A stretch of 64,000 nucleotides of DNA. Source: Hyphomicrobium sp. GTDB lineage: Bacteria; Pseudomonadota; Alphaproteobacteria; Rhizobiales; Hyphomicrobiaceae. Shown one piece after another: positions 19,674 through 26,950 of this stretch (positions are counted from its first letter, which is position 1; every line of letters begins with the position of its first letter). The notes under the pieces are model-generated. The model did not search any database and was not told the origin of the DNA. It worked only from the letters and a program-made list of their open reading frames with translations. Both the position numbers and the translations under genes were made by a program. Location of the stretch: the NCBI GenBank assembly GCA_019751875.1, contig JAIEMV010000014.1:29954-93953 (forward strand). Reading direction: 5' to 3'.

Positions 19674-20486
19674 CTAATGCGCCATCAGGACCGGTAGGCG
19701 GAGGTCATTGACCACGGCACGCGTTGCGCCGCCGAAAATGAACTCCCGCCACGCTGATCGTCCATAGGCGCCCATCACGAGAAGATCGCCTCCGGCTGCA
19801 AGCGCGGCCGTCTGGAGACTTGACCCTTCGCTTTCGTCGAAAGGGACCACGCGCACATTCGGGTTGTGGCACTTCAGGTAGGCGCCGATGTCGGCCTTCG
19901 GACGTCGGGTCACGCTTGGCATCGCGTCACGCTGTTGCCCCAGAAGTACAACGACATTGTCCGCGCGCGCGATGAGCGGCAGCGCGGCATGAACCGCCGA
20001 AGCGGATTGGCGGCTATGGTTCCAAGCGACAACGATACTTTTTCCGATTGGCTTGGCGCCGGACGGCGGAACAATGATCGTCGGCGTACCGGCAGTAATG
20101 GCACATTCCTCGACGAGGTCGCCACCGCGGCCGTCGAGGCTTCCGCCGGCCTCCACGAATAGCACATCGTGCACGCGCCCAGCGAGGCAAAGAACTTCGT
20201 TCGCATTGCCTTCCGCCACTTCGAACGTGCCGCGTACGCCGGCATCCCGGCAAGCCTTCAGGAACATCTCTTCGGCCGCCCGGGTCAAAGGGGCATCTCG
20301 AGCCTCCGCTTCCCGGACGGCAGAACTGTCTTGACCGATGACCAGCTTCAACATGGCCAGTTCGCGGATGGCGTAAAGGCCGGTCAGCGACGCATCAAAA
20401 ATCTTGGCGACGGCAAGCGCCGACACTACGGCCGGATTGCCTTCCGAGTAGGGTTTGAGATGAACAAGCAGCGACTTCCAAGCCAA
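19674..20486 (-). CDS. Universal stress protein, tandem-domain
   Basis: The 270-residue protein contains two UspA folds. The first runs to about residue 145; the second has the nucleotide-binding pattern LLVMGAYGRSAWREFIFGGATRAV (G-2x-G-9x-G-S/T). I place the start at a TTG (complement of 20484-20486), which has GGGAGG eight bases upstream and gives the family-like opening LAWKSLLVHL; alternatives at 20528 and 20576 lack a site. It sits between eno and ftsB on the opposite strand. Role: general stress tolerance, precise function unknown. Confidence 0.85.
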   Translation of the reverse strand: MAWKSLLVHLKPYSEGNPAVVSALAVAKIFDASLTGLYAIRELAMLKLVIGQDSSAVREAEARDAPLTRAAEEMFLKACRDAGVRGTFEVAEGNANEVLCLAGRVHDVLFVEAGGSLDGRGGDLVEECAITAGTPTIIVPPSGAKPIGKSIVVAWNHSRQSASAVHAALPLIARADNVVVLLGQQRDAMPSVTRRPKADIGAYLKCHNPNVRVVPFDESEGSSLQTAALAAGGDLLVMGAYGRSAWREFIFGGATRAVVNDLRLPVLMAH

Positions 20487-20732
20487 TCGACAGCCCTCCC
20501 ACGTTCGCGCTGGATGCCAGATGGACATGACGGCACAGCCCGACAAGATGGGTTCACTCCTGAGAGCGTAAAGCAATTCTGACGTATGTCGCGGAAATCG
20601 GGGCTTGCGTGATGTCCGCTCGAAATTCGTACGGGGCTTTACTTCGCTTTAAGTGGTGGCGCGTTAGAACAGTCTCGTTCCCGGTAAGACGTTTCTGCGT
20701 AGCCACGAACACCTGAGTGTCGCGTACAACCG

Positions 20733-21035
20733 ATGTATGATTGGCGATCGAGGTTCCGACAGGTTCTTGTGCTGCTTTCGAGCCTGTGCGCGACGGCCTA
20801 TTTCACCCATCACGCAATGCATGGACGGCATGGTCTCGAGGCGCGCTCGGCGCTGATCGAGCGAGCGGATCTTCTTGAATTCGAGATCCGCAGTCTCGAG
20901 ACTGTGCGCGCCCGGCTTCGCCACGACGTGGCGCTTCTGACCCCCGACCGCCCCGACCCAGATCTCGTCGAGGAAATCGCCCGCGACGTGCTCGGCTATG
21001 TTCATCCGGCCGATCGCGTGATTGTCACGCGGTAG
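20733..21035 (+). CDS. ftsB: FtsB/DivIC-family septum formation initiator
   Basis: The 100-residue bitopic division protein has a short cytoplasmic N terminus, a membrane span (about 10-26) and a coiled coil (RADLLEFEIRSLETVRARLRHD), then the conserved DLVEEIARDVLGYVHPADRVI tail. FtsB bridges FtsQ and FtsL at the divisome. Its place after eno and before a PdhA-like gene matches the alphaproteobacterial arrangement. Confidence 0.92.
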   Translation: MYDWRSRFRQVLVLLSSLCATAYFTHHAMHGRHGLEARSALIERADLLEFEIRSLETVRARLRHDVALLTPDRPDPDLVEEIARDVLGYVHPADRVIVTR

Positions 21036-21160
21036 TGTGCGCTTGCCGATCCGCAAGACCCCGCGGAACCACGAAATTTCGCTCTGACTGGGTTGCGATA
21101 CGTGGCGGCCTGCCGCAGTATCCCGCTCGATCCGGCCACCCGTCTGAGCCGGCAGGGGAC

Positions 21161-22012
21161 ATGCCCGCTGTGACCACCGCAACACGACCAGCCCCCGGTG
21201 CCGCCGCGCCGGACGAGAGAGAACGATCACTGTTCTCCACGATGCTCCGCCTTCGCCGATTCGAGGAAAAGGCCGGCATGCTCTATGCGCTGGGCACGCT
21301 CGGCACGCCTTGTCCGCTGGGCATCGGTCGTGAGGCAGCGTCTACAGCCATCGCTGCGACCATACCTCCAGGCGACATCGTCTTGGCCTTGCGCAGTTCT
21401 CCAGCGCTCGAACTGGCATTCGGCACGGCAGCGGGAACCGCGTTTCAGCGGCTCCTGCCAACGCCGTCAGAGGAAGTGCCCGAGCAGTGCCTCGTCCGCA
21501 TTCCAGGCGAGGGGTTGCGGCACATGACTTGCGAAGCGGCGCTTGCGCTCGTGGCGCAGCGAACGGAAGCCGTCGTAGCCATCGCAACGAGCACCGACGA
21601 TCTCACGACCGCGCTGCATAGTCTGCCCAAACGCGTGTTGCCGATTTTGATCGTGTCGACGGATCGCAAACCTGGCTCCTGGTCGGCACTGACCCCGTTG
21701 TCCGTGCGGGAATGCGACGGCTCCGACGTCATCGGTCTGTGCGAAACGATTGCAGCCGGGCGCAGGGATTTGGAGCCCGGACGTTCGGGAACGGCCCTGG
21801 CCATTCTGACGCCACCATATGCCGGCCATGCGCGCGACGTGCGCGGACACCCTCCCGCGCGGCGCCAGTCAGCCGATCCGATCGCACTATGCCGCCAGCA
21901 TCTGCTCGCCGCGGGCCGCCTCGACGAGGCCGGCATCACCGCACTCGAAGCCGCGGTCCGGGACGAGATTGCCGCGGCCGGGCGCGCCATCTCGCTTGCG
22001 TGCACGCGATGA
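21161..22012 (+). CDS. Degenerate PdhA-like protein lacking the thiamine-diphosphate motif
   Basis: The 283-residue product aligns by eye with pyruvate dehydrogenase E1 alpha at both ends. Near the start, RLRRFEEKAGMLYALGTLG and PLGIGREA match IRRFEEKAGQLYGMG and YIGQEA; near the end, DPIALCRQHLLAAGRLDEAGI matches DPIEQ-R-RL. The centre has decayed: the GDG-N25-30-N thiamine-diphosphate motif is absent, with VAIATSTDDL where GDGAANQG is expected, and the protein is about 50-60 residues short. The frame is open throughout. It follows ftsB, the normal place of pdhA, but no pdhB, pdhC, lpd or lipA follows. It is probably a retained non-catalytic remnant. Start: ATG after AGGGGAC. Confidence 0.75.
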   Translation: MPAVTTATRPAPGAAAPDERERSLFSTMLRLRRFEEKAGMLYALGTLGTPCPLGIGREAASTAIAATIPPGDIVLALRSSPALELAFGTAAGTAFQRLLPTPSEEVPEQCLVRIPGEGLRHMTCEAALALVAQRTEAVVAIATSTDDLTTALHSLPKRVLPILIVSTDRKPGSWSALTPLSVRECDGSDVIGLCETIAAGRRDLEPGRSGTALAILTPPYAGHARDVRGHPPARRQSADPIALCRQHLLAAGRLDEAGITALEAAVRDEIAAAGRAISLACTR

Positions 22013-22305
22013 GCTTGCGGTCTCCACGACCACAACCTCCTGCCCGCACGCCTCCAACGCGCCACGGCAAGCTCTGGTCGACCATGCCGAACGTCGAGAC
22101 CGCACAGCCGCCGGTTCCCCTGTTGCTATGGGGTCCCGGAGACGAGGTCCACATCAACCCGCAACATCCTGCGGCTTGGCCGGCGCGTTTTGCATACCTG
22201 CTCGCCATTCCAGTTTTCTTTGCGCGCAACGCGGCCGAATTCGCTTACTCGTGGTGGATCTCGCGCAAGGAGCGGGCCGTGCTGCGCCGCCGCGGGCTCT
22301 TCTGA
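22009..22305 (+). CDS. Small membrane protein coupled to the PdhA remnant
   Basis: The 98-residue protein starts inside the stop of the PdhA-like gene (ATGA overlap), suggesting translational coupling; an internal ATG at 22084 gives a shorter version. The second half has a hydrophobic segment (PARFAYLLAIPVFFARNAAEFAYSW) followed by a basic tail (ISRKERAVLRRRG). One membrane span is predicted. No family recognised. Confidence 0.5.
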   Translation: MSLRSPRPQPPARTPPTRHGKLWSTMPNVETAQPPVPLLLWGPGDEVHINPQHPAAWPARFAYLLAIPVFFARNAAEFAYSWWISRKERAVLRRRGLF

Positions 22306-22466
22306 CGCCCAAAGCGTGGCCGAAGGGCCGCTGATCCACAGATTCGGCGGCGCCTGTCGCATTCTTCAACCATTCAATCGGCTCCGTCGGCTATCGCTTC
22401 CCTGAATGCCGGGCCTAGAAGTCCATTGGAAGACGTCGCGACTCAGCGCCACCGAGGGAACCCGCC

Positions 22467-22922
22467 ATGACCAAAAGCGCCATGACAAGAACATCTATAA
22501 AGCTTGCGCTCGCCGCCCTGGGCGCACTCTCCGTCGCCGGCTGCGCCGATGGCTCCACCGGTCTACTCTCGACCGCATCAATCGGATCGACGACAGCGAG
22601 CGCAGGGAAGGCCGATCCCGCATGCGTCGCACTGAACGCACGCATCAACACGCTGCGCCAAGAAGGCGTTGCCGAGCGGGTCGAGAAGGCATCTGCGGGC
22701 AAAGCCAAATCGGTCTCCATCCAGCGCGAGTCGCTCGTCAAAATGACGGAGCTCGACAAGGCGAATGCGGAATTCCAGGCCAAGTGCGCGCTGCCGCTTC
22801 CCGCTTCGGCCGCCGCAACACCGCCGGCAGCTCCCGTCGCCCCCGCCGCAAGCGCAAGCACCGCCAAGACTGTCGCAAAGACCACCGCGACAGCAGCAGC
22901 AACCACAACCACGCCGCAATAA
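22467..22922 (+). CDS. Lipoprotein, first of a paralogous pair
   Basis: The 151-residue protein has a type II signal with lipobox LSVAGC and is predicted to be lipid-anchored. A central region runs from CVALNARINTLRQEGVAERVEKASAG to AEFQAKC, followed by a low-complexity Ala/Pro/Thr tail likely to be disordered. The pattern Cys, then GV, VE, SAG, then Cys is shared with the lipoprotein at 23245, so the two look like diverged duplicates separated by a hairpin array. Function unknown. Confidence 0.75.
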   Translation: MTKSAMTRTSIKLALAALGALSVAGCADGSTGLLSTASIGSTTASAGKADPACVALNARINTLRQEGVAERVEKASAGKAKSVSIQRESLVKMTELDKANAEFQAKCALPLPASAAATPPAAPVAPAASASTAKTVAKTTATAAATTTTPQ

Positions 22923-22932
22923 ACTCGCCATC

Positions 22933-23066
22933 GCCCGGCGGCCGGCTCCGCGTCAGCGGAGTCGCCGGGCTCACGAATTGGCCCGGCGGCCGGCTCCGCG
23001 TCAGCGGAGTCGCCGGGTGCACTCATTCGCCCGGCGGCCGGCTCCGCGTCAGCGGAGTCGCCGGGC
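22933..23066. repeat. Bipartite hairpin array 1 (3 units, 48-base period)
   Basis: Units at 22933-22970, 22981-23018 and 23029-23066 start exactly 48 bases apart. Each has outer arms GCCCGGCG and CGCCGGG(C/T), a 5'-side bulge GCCGG opposite one T, inner arms CTCCGC and GCGGAG, and loop GTCA. The 10-base linkers between units differ. The array begins 10 bases after the stop of the first lipoprotein gene. No T-run follows, so it is not a standard terminator, and the unit does not code for a plausible protein. Confidence 0.9.
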
Positions 23067-23244
23067 CCACTAAAAATGACACGAACCGCAGCCAATATCC
23101 GACACAGAGCGCGGGATGTGCAGCATCCGGGTCACAGACCAACACCCCATTGTTGTCCGGGGGTTGCGGCGATGCGGAGCGTGTGTGAGACACGAGGTTA
23201 ATAAGTTTGATCCGCAAAGGCGGAGCGGGGCGGTTCGGAGGGCG

Positions 23245-23550
23245 ATGGTGTCGAGGGCAGGGGTGAGCGCAGGGCGGCGCGCACGATCGATCGCTGTGGC
23301 GAGCATGACGATACTGGCAGCAGGTTGCGCCGGTGGGGGCGGTTCTGGTGATCCCGGAGCAAAGTCGCTCCCAGCGGGTGAAACCTGCCAGTCGCTTCGC
23401 GGCCAGCTCGACCGATTGCTCGCTCGTGGCGTCCAGCCGAAGGTCGAGGCCCTGAGCGCCGGCCGCAAGCTTTCGCCCAAAGACCGCGCCGACGCCGAAG
23501 CTTACAACCGTATCCTCAATCAATATCTCGGCGCCCGCTGCCACGTCTAA
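23245..23550 (+). CDS. Lipoprotein, second of a paralogous pair
   Basis: The 101-residue protein starts at the ATG after GGAGGGCG and has a lipobox LAAGC followed by a Gly-rich linker. The core CQSLRGQLDRLLARGVQPKVEALSAG through LGARC shares the spacing of two cysteines and the GV-VE-SAG signature with the lipoprotein at 22467, although overall identity is low. It lacks the Ala/Pro/Thr tail. Function unknown. Confidence 0.7.
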   Translation: MVSRAGVSAGRRARSIAVASMTILAAGCAGGGGSGDPGAKSLPAGETCQSLRGQLDRLLARGVQPKVEALSAGRKLSPKDRADAEAYNRILNQYLGARCHV

Positions 23551-23789
23551 GTTGCGGCTAAGTCGCATGCCGGCGGCGGTTTGATCCGCAACATTTTCGT
23601 GCGTATCATCGGCGTGGTCCGCGCAGGCGTAAACTGCAGGCGGGTCAATTGACGCTGCCGTCCACGACCGGATTGAAGCTTACGACTGGATGATCGGGTC
23701 GGTCAGTGAAACAATCCCGTTCATAAACATTGCGTGCGTGATCGCCCGTTGACGCAGCGGGTCATGCGCTCCAGACGCCGGAGTTCCGG

Positions 23790-24269
23790 GTGCCTCGCTT
23801 CAATAATGTCCGCACCGTGCCATTCTCATCTGACGAGATGTTCGCTCTCGTCGCAGATGTGGAAAAGTACCCTTTGTTCGTTCCCTTGTGCGAAAGCCTC
23901 GTCGTGCACACGCGTGAGCAATTGCCCGACGGAACCGGGCTGATCACGGCGACAATGGGCATTGGCTACAAGGCGATCCGGGAGAAATTCACCACTGCCG
24001 TGACGCTCGATCGACCCGGTCGGGCCATCGTCGTGCGCCACAAGAACGGACCCTTTCGCAAACTCGAGAACGTCTGGGGCTTTACCCCGCGCACAGAAAG
24101 CACTTGCGACGTCGCATTTGCGCTCGACTACGAATTCAGTTCGCCCGTGCTGGCCGTGCTGATGGGCGCTGTCTTCGACACGGCCTTCCGCAAGTTTGCG
24201 GCAGCCTTTGAGACCCGCGCCGGAGAGGTTTACGGCCGCCGCGCGCCAGTTTCCTCGACTGTGACCTGA
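23790..24269 (+). CDS. RatA/Coq10-type START-domain protein
   Basis: The 159-residue protein is a single START-like domain (MPRFNNVRTVPFSSDEMFALVADVEKYPLFVPLC at the start, LDYEFSSPVLAVLMGAVFD near the end). Bacterial relatives are annotated as RatA toxins, but the fold is that of Coq10, which binds ubiquinone intermediates; the latter role is more likely here. The start is a GTG at 23790 preceded by GGAG. In many alphaproteobacteria this gene ends the pdh-lpd-lipA cluster, so its presence after the PdhA remnant marks the far edge of a contracted locus. Confidence 0.88.
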   Translation: MPRFNNVRTVPFSSDEMFALVADVEKYPLFVPLCESLVVHTREQLPDGTGLITATMGIGYKAIREKFTTAVTLDRPGRAIVVRHKNGPFRKLENVWGFTPRTESTCDVAFALDYEFSSPVLAVLMGAVFDTAFRKFAAAFETRAGEVYGRRAPVSSTVT

Positions 24270-24288
24270 GGCCTAACATCCGCAATCC

Positions 24289-24417
24289 GCGCCATCCGGC
24301 CGGCTCCGCGCCAGCGGAGTCGGATGGCGCGCGCCGGTTTCCTCGACAGTGACTGAGGCCTAACCTCCGCAATTCGCGCCATCCGGCCGGCTCCGCGCCA
24401 GCGGAGTCGGATGGCGC
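24289..24417. repeat. Bipartite hairpin array 2 (2 units, 87-base spacing)
   Basis: Two units at 24289-24330 and 24376-24417 have outer arms GCGCCATCCG and CGGATGGCGC, the bulge GCCGG opposite T, inner arms CTCCGC/GCGGAG and loop GCCA. The DNA before the second unit repeats the last codons of the upstream gene plus its flank (GTTTCCTCGAC and GAGGCCTAAC recur in both). The array therefore arose by tandem duplication that copied part of the coding end, about 88 bases. Confidence 0.88.
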
Positions 24418-24419
24418 CA

Positions 24420-24549
24420 ACAACAATGACAACCCTATGACAGACATAGGTCTTTACATGGGGAGACGTTGGCCTTATGTCCCCCTCACGCACGGCGGGA
24501 ACACTCGCACGGCGCTTCTGGTTTTATCTCGCTGGAGGTCCCGCCCGTG
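24420..24549 (+). promoter_or_regulatory. Candidate speF-type leader with upstream reading frame
   Basis: The leader before the decarboxylase gene holds a hairpin (TGGGGA near 24459 with TCCCC near 24480) and an ATG at 24477 opening an upstream frame MSPSRTAGTLARRFWFYLAGG that runs into and overlaps the decarboxylase start in another frame. A conserved leader called speF is known upstream of alphaproteobacterial ornithine decarboxylase genes. I could not check the match to that model. Confidence 0.35.
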
Positions 24550-25740
24550 ATGGAAAGATTCCCATCCGCAGCCGCTCTTGTCGCCGCCAAAATGCCCGAG
24601 CGCCCGGTGCTGGCTTCACGCCCGCACGCCGCCGCGCGCGCAGCGCGCTGGTTTCTGCAGAATTTTCCTGGCGATGTGGCCTACGCCTATAAGGCGAATT
24701 CGTCGGTATTCATGATCGGCGCTCTCTACGGCGCCGGTATTCGCCATTTCGACGTGGCATCGACACCGGAGCTGGAAGACGCAGCCACCATCCCGAACGC
24801 GCACCTGCACTTCATGCATCCCGTGAAGTCGCGGTTGTCGATCAGCAAGGCGTACCGAACCCACGGCATCCGTTCGTTTTCGCTCGACAGCGAGGATGAA
24901 CTGCAAAAGATCGTCGATGAGACGCGCGGCGCTGCCGGCCCTGCTGACGATCTCGTGCTGTTCGTGCGCATCGTGGTGCCGCCGATCAACTCCGCCGTGC
25001 CGCTGGAGCGCAAGTTCGGCATTTCGGGCGACGCCGCCGCGCGCCTGCTGGTCAAGGCCCGTCAGGTGGCATCTGAACTCGGCGTCACCTTCCACGTCGG
25101 CTCCCAGACGATGACGCCGGACGCCTACACCCATGCACTGGCGGAGGTCGGCAAGCTGATCGGTCAGGCTGGTGTCGTGGTTGATCGCCTGGATGTCGGC
25201 GGCGGCTTCCCCGCGCTCTACCCCGGCATGACCCCGGCACCTCTGTCGAGTTTCATGAATGCGATCCGCGAAGGCGTCGAGAAGCTGCCGGTGCGCGAGG
25301 ACGTGCGGCTGATGTGCGAACCTGGCCGCGCGCTCGTCGCCGAGGCCGAGAGTGTGATCGTGCGCGTCGAAGCACGCCGCGGCAACGATCTCTTCATCAA
25401 TGACGGTGGCTACGGCGTGCTGTTTGATGCTGCACATTTGAATTGGGTTTTTCCCGCTCAACTCGTTTCGCGACAGCCTGCCAAGGGCGAGGGGTCGGAG
25501 CCCTTTGCGCTGTGGGGCCCGACGTGTGACTCGATCGACTATATGAAAGGCCCCTTTGTCCTGCCCGCGGGGATGAAGGAAGGCGATTACATCGAAATCG
25601 GCAACGTCGGAGCCTACGGGCGCGCCATCGCAGGCGACTTCAACGGCTACGGCAAGTACGACGAGGTCATCCTCGACGACGAGCCGATGATGTCGCAATT
25701 CGGCGCTGATCAGTTGAGCCGGGCCGCGTCTCACCGCTGA
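24550..25740 (+). CDS. Ornithine/diaminopimelate-type PLP decarboxylase
   Basis: The 396-residue enzyme belongs to fold-type III (group IV) decarboxylases and most resembles ornithine (or lysine/ornithine) decarboxylase, giving putrescine (or cadaverine). PLP-binding Lys48 is in VAYAYKANSS; the glycine loop is RLDVGGGFPALYPG; the phosphate site is CEPGRALVAEAES; the active-site Cys is in GPTCDSIDYM. GPTCDS favours ornithine decarboxylase over diaminopimelate decarboxylase. The start is the ATG at 24550 or the GTG three bases earlier, both after GGAGGT. Confidence 0.9.
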   Translation: MERFPSAAALVAAKMPERPVLASRPHAAARAARWFLQNFPGDVAYAYKANSSVFMIGALYGAGIRHFDVASTPELEDAATIPNAHLHFMHPVKSRLSISKAYRTHGIRSFSLDSEDELQKIVDETRGAAGPADDLVLFVRIVVPPINSAVPLERKFGISGDAAARLLVKARQVASELGVTFHVGSQTMTPDAYTHALAEVGKLIGQAGVVVDRLDVGGGFPALYPGMTPAPLSSFMNAIREGVEKLPVREDVRLMCEPGRALVAEAESVIVRVEARRGNDLFINDGGYGVLFDAAHLNWVFPAQLVSRQPAKGEGSEPFALWGPTCDSIDYMKGPFVLPAGMKEGDYIEIGNVGAYGRAIAGDFNGYGKYDEVILDDEPMMSQFGADQLSRAASHR

Positions 25741-25796
25741 CGCATAAGCGTCCATCGTTGAACGATGATCATCTGAGGCAGGCTCTCCGCCACGAC

Positions 25797-25901
25797 GGTT
25801 CGATGCCGCCGGAGGCGGAGGGCGTTCCGTGAAAACGGTCTTGGCCGCAGCGTCCCCGCACCTGTAAGCATCAAGCCGAAAGGACGCTTCAGGCCATGAC
25901 C
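25797..25901 (+). promoter_or_regulatory. Cobalamin-riboswitch-like leader of the ModE-like gene
   Basis: In order, the region shows GGTT at 25797, a GCCGCC/GGCGG stem (25805-25817), AGGG, the stem-loop CCGTGAAAACGG (25827-25838), the near-consensus core CCCCGCACCTGTAAGC (25854-25869), and CAGG then GACC (25890-25901) able to pair with GGTT. This is the layout of a short cobalamin riboswitch (consensus CCCCGCAACTGTAA), with one core mismatch. An added AGCGTCC/GGACGCT stem encloses the core. The start codon ATG at 25896 lies inside the closing stem, implying translational control. A molybdenum-cofactor element would suit the gene better, but the sequence fits cobalamin. Confidence 0.45.
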
Positions 25902-26279
25902 CGCATCCGCCTCCGTATCGATTTCGACGGCGACCGCTATGTCGGCCATGGCCGTATCGAGCTTCTGGAACTCATAGGCCGGCATGGCTCGATCAGTAAG
26001 GCCGCGCAAGCGATGAACATGAGTTACAAGCGCGCCTGGTATCTGATCGACGGCTTCAACGGGATGTTCCGGGAGCCACTGATCGAACGGCACCACGGCG
26101 GCAGGGGAGGCGGTTCGGCGACGCTGACACCGTTCGGTGAGCGCGTCGTGGCCGAGTATCGCGCCATGGAGGCGAAGGCTCTCGCTGTGTTCGCCGGCCC
26201 CATCGGGTTGCTCGAGGAGAAGCTCGTGAAACCCCCTGAGGCGTCGCGCAAAGCGCGGCAACTGGCCCCGCGGAACTAA
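25896..26279 (+). CDS. ModE-like winged-helix regulator without molybdate-binding domain
   Basis: The 127-residue protein matches the N-terminal DNA-binding domain of ModE: IELLELIGRHGSISKAAQAMNMSYKRAWYLIDGFNGMF, then the wing GGGSATLTPFGERVVAEYR. The C-terminal Mop domains that bind molybdate in full ModE (about 260 residues) are missing. It faces the modABC genes and overlaps modC by four bases convergently. It probably regulates molybdate uptake or molybdoenzymes, but must sense through another route; the riboswitch-like leader may supply it. Confidence 0.88.
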   Translation: MTRIRLRIDFDGDRYVGHGRIELLELIGRHGSISKAAQAMNMSYKRAWYLIDGFNGMFREPLIERHHGGRGGGSATLTPFGERVVAEYRAMEAKALAVFAGPIGLLEEKLVKPPEASRKARQLAPRN

Positions 26280-26950
26280 CGGTCCTCACCCAAATTCTCG
26301 GATCCAACCACCCGTCCGCGATCAATCGTGATGATACGGTTCGCCAGCCGCTGCGCCTCATCGCGCGCGTGCGTGACGTAAAGCATCGGCACGCCAAACT
26401 CGTCGCGAACCATCTCGATCAGCGGCAGGATCGTCTGCCGCTTTTCTTCCTCGAGTCCCGACAGCGGCTCATCCATCAGAAGCAGGCGCGGAGATGACAA
26501 CAAGGCCCGCGCCAGCGCCACACGCCCTTTCTCGCCCCCCGACAGTCGCGCCGGGCGCCGGTCGAGCAGCCCGCCGATGCCGAGCACGTCGATCACATGC
26601 TCGCGCGGCAGCCCATTTGTGTGCCGGGCAAACCAGCCTCCGAACGCGAGGTTCTGCGCCACCGTCAGATGCGGAAAGAGTTGTGCGTCCTGAAAGACGA
26701 GCCCGATTCGGCGTCTGTGCGGCGGCACGAACATGCGTGCATCCGTATCCGCCATGACGTCGCCGCCGATGGCGATGCGTCCGCGTTCGGGCCGCATCAG
26801 ACCCGCAACGAGATGCAGGATCGTCGTCTTGCCGGCTCCCGAGGGACCAATGAGGACAGTGATGCCGGGACCAGCTGAGAAATTTGCGTCGAGGTCGAAG
26901 GCGCCGAGCGTCACAGCGCAGCGAACATCGAGAATGCCGGGTTCGCTCAT
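26276..26950 (-). CDS. modC: Molybdate ABC transporter ATPase, short form
   Basis: The 224-residue ATPase energises molybdate import with ModB. Walker A is GPSGAGKTT (about 35-43), the Q-loop is LVFQDAQLFP, Walker B is LLLMDEP and the switch His is in VTHARDEA. The usual C-terminal TOBE/Mop domain (about 130 residues) is absent. The signature is LSGGEKGRVALARAL, with Gly where Gln is common, and the D-loop reads SGLE rather than S-LD. The gene overlaps modB by the four bases ATGA. Confidence 0.9.
   Translation of the reverse strand: MSEPGILDVRCAVTLGAFDLDANFSAGPGITVLIGPSGAGKTTILHLVAGLMRPERGRIAIGGDVMADTDARMFVPPHRRRIGLVFQDAQLFPHLTVAQNLAFGGWFARHTNGLPREHVIDVLGIGGLLDRRPARLSGGEKGRVALARALLSSPRLLLMDEPLSGLEEEKRQTILPLIEMVRDEFGVPMLYVTHARDEAQRLANRIITIDRGRVVGSENLGEDR

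Noticed and set aside
22406..23188. 260-residue open frame with repeated GGRLRVSGVAG peptides
   Set aside because: The repeats are translation of hairpin array 1 and its overlap with the real lipoprotein frame; no ribosome binding site and codon use unlike neighbours.
23644..23653. GTCAATTGAC palindrome
   Set aside because: Ten-base palindrome in an intergenic region with no close promoter elements; likely chance.
24616..25755. 379-residue frame antisense to the decarboxylase gene
   Set aside because: Shadow of a conserved gene on the other strand.
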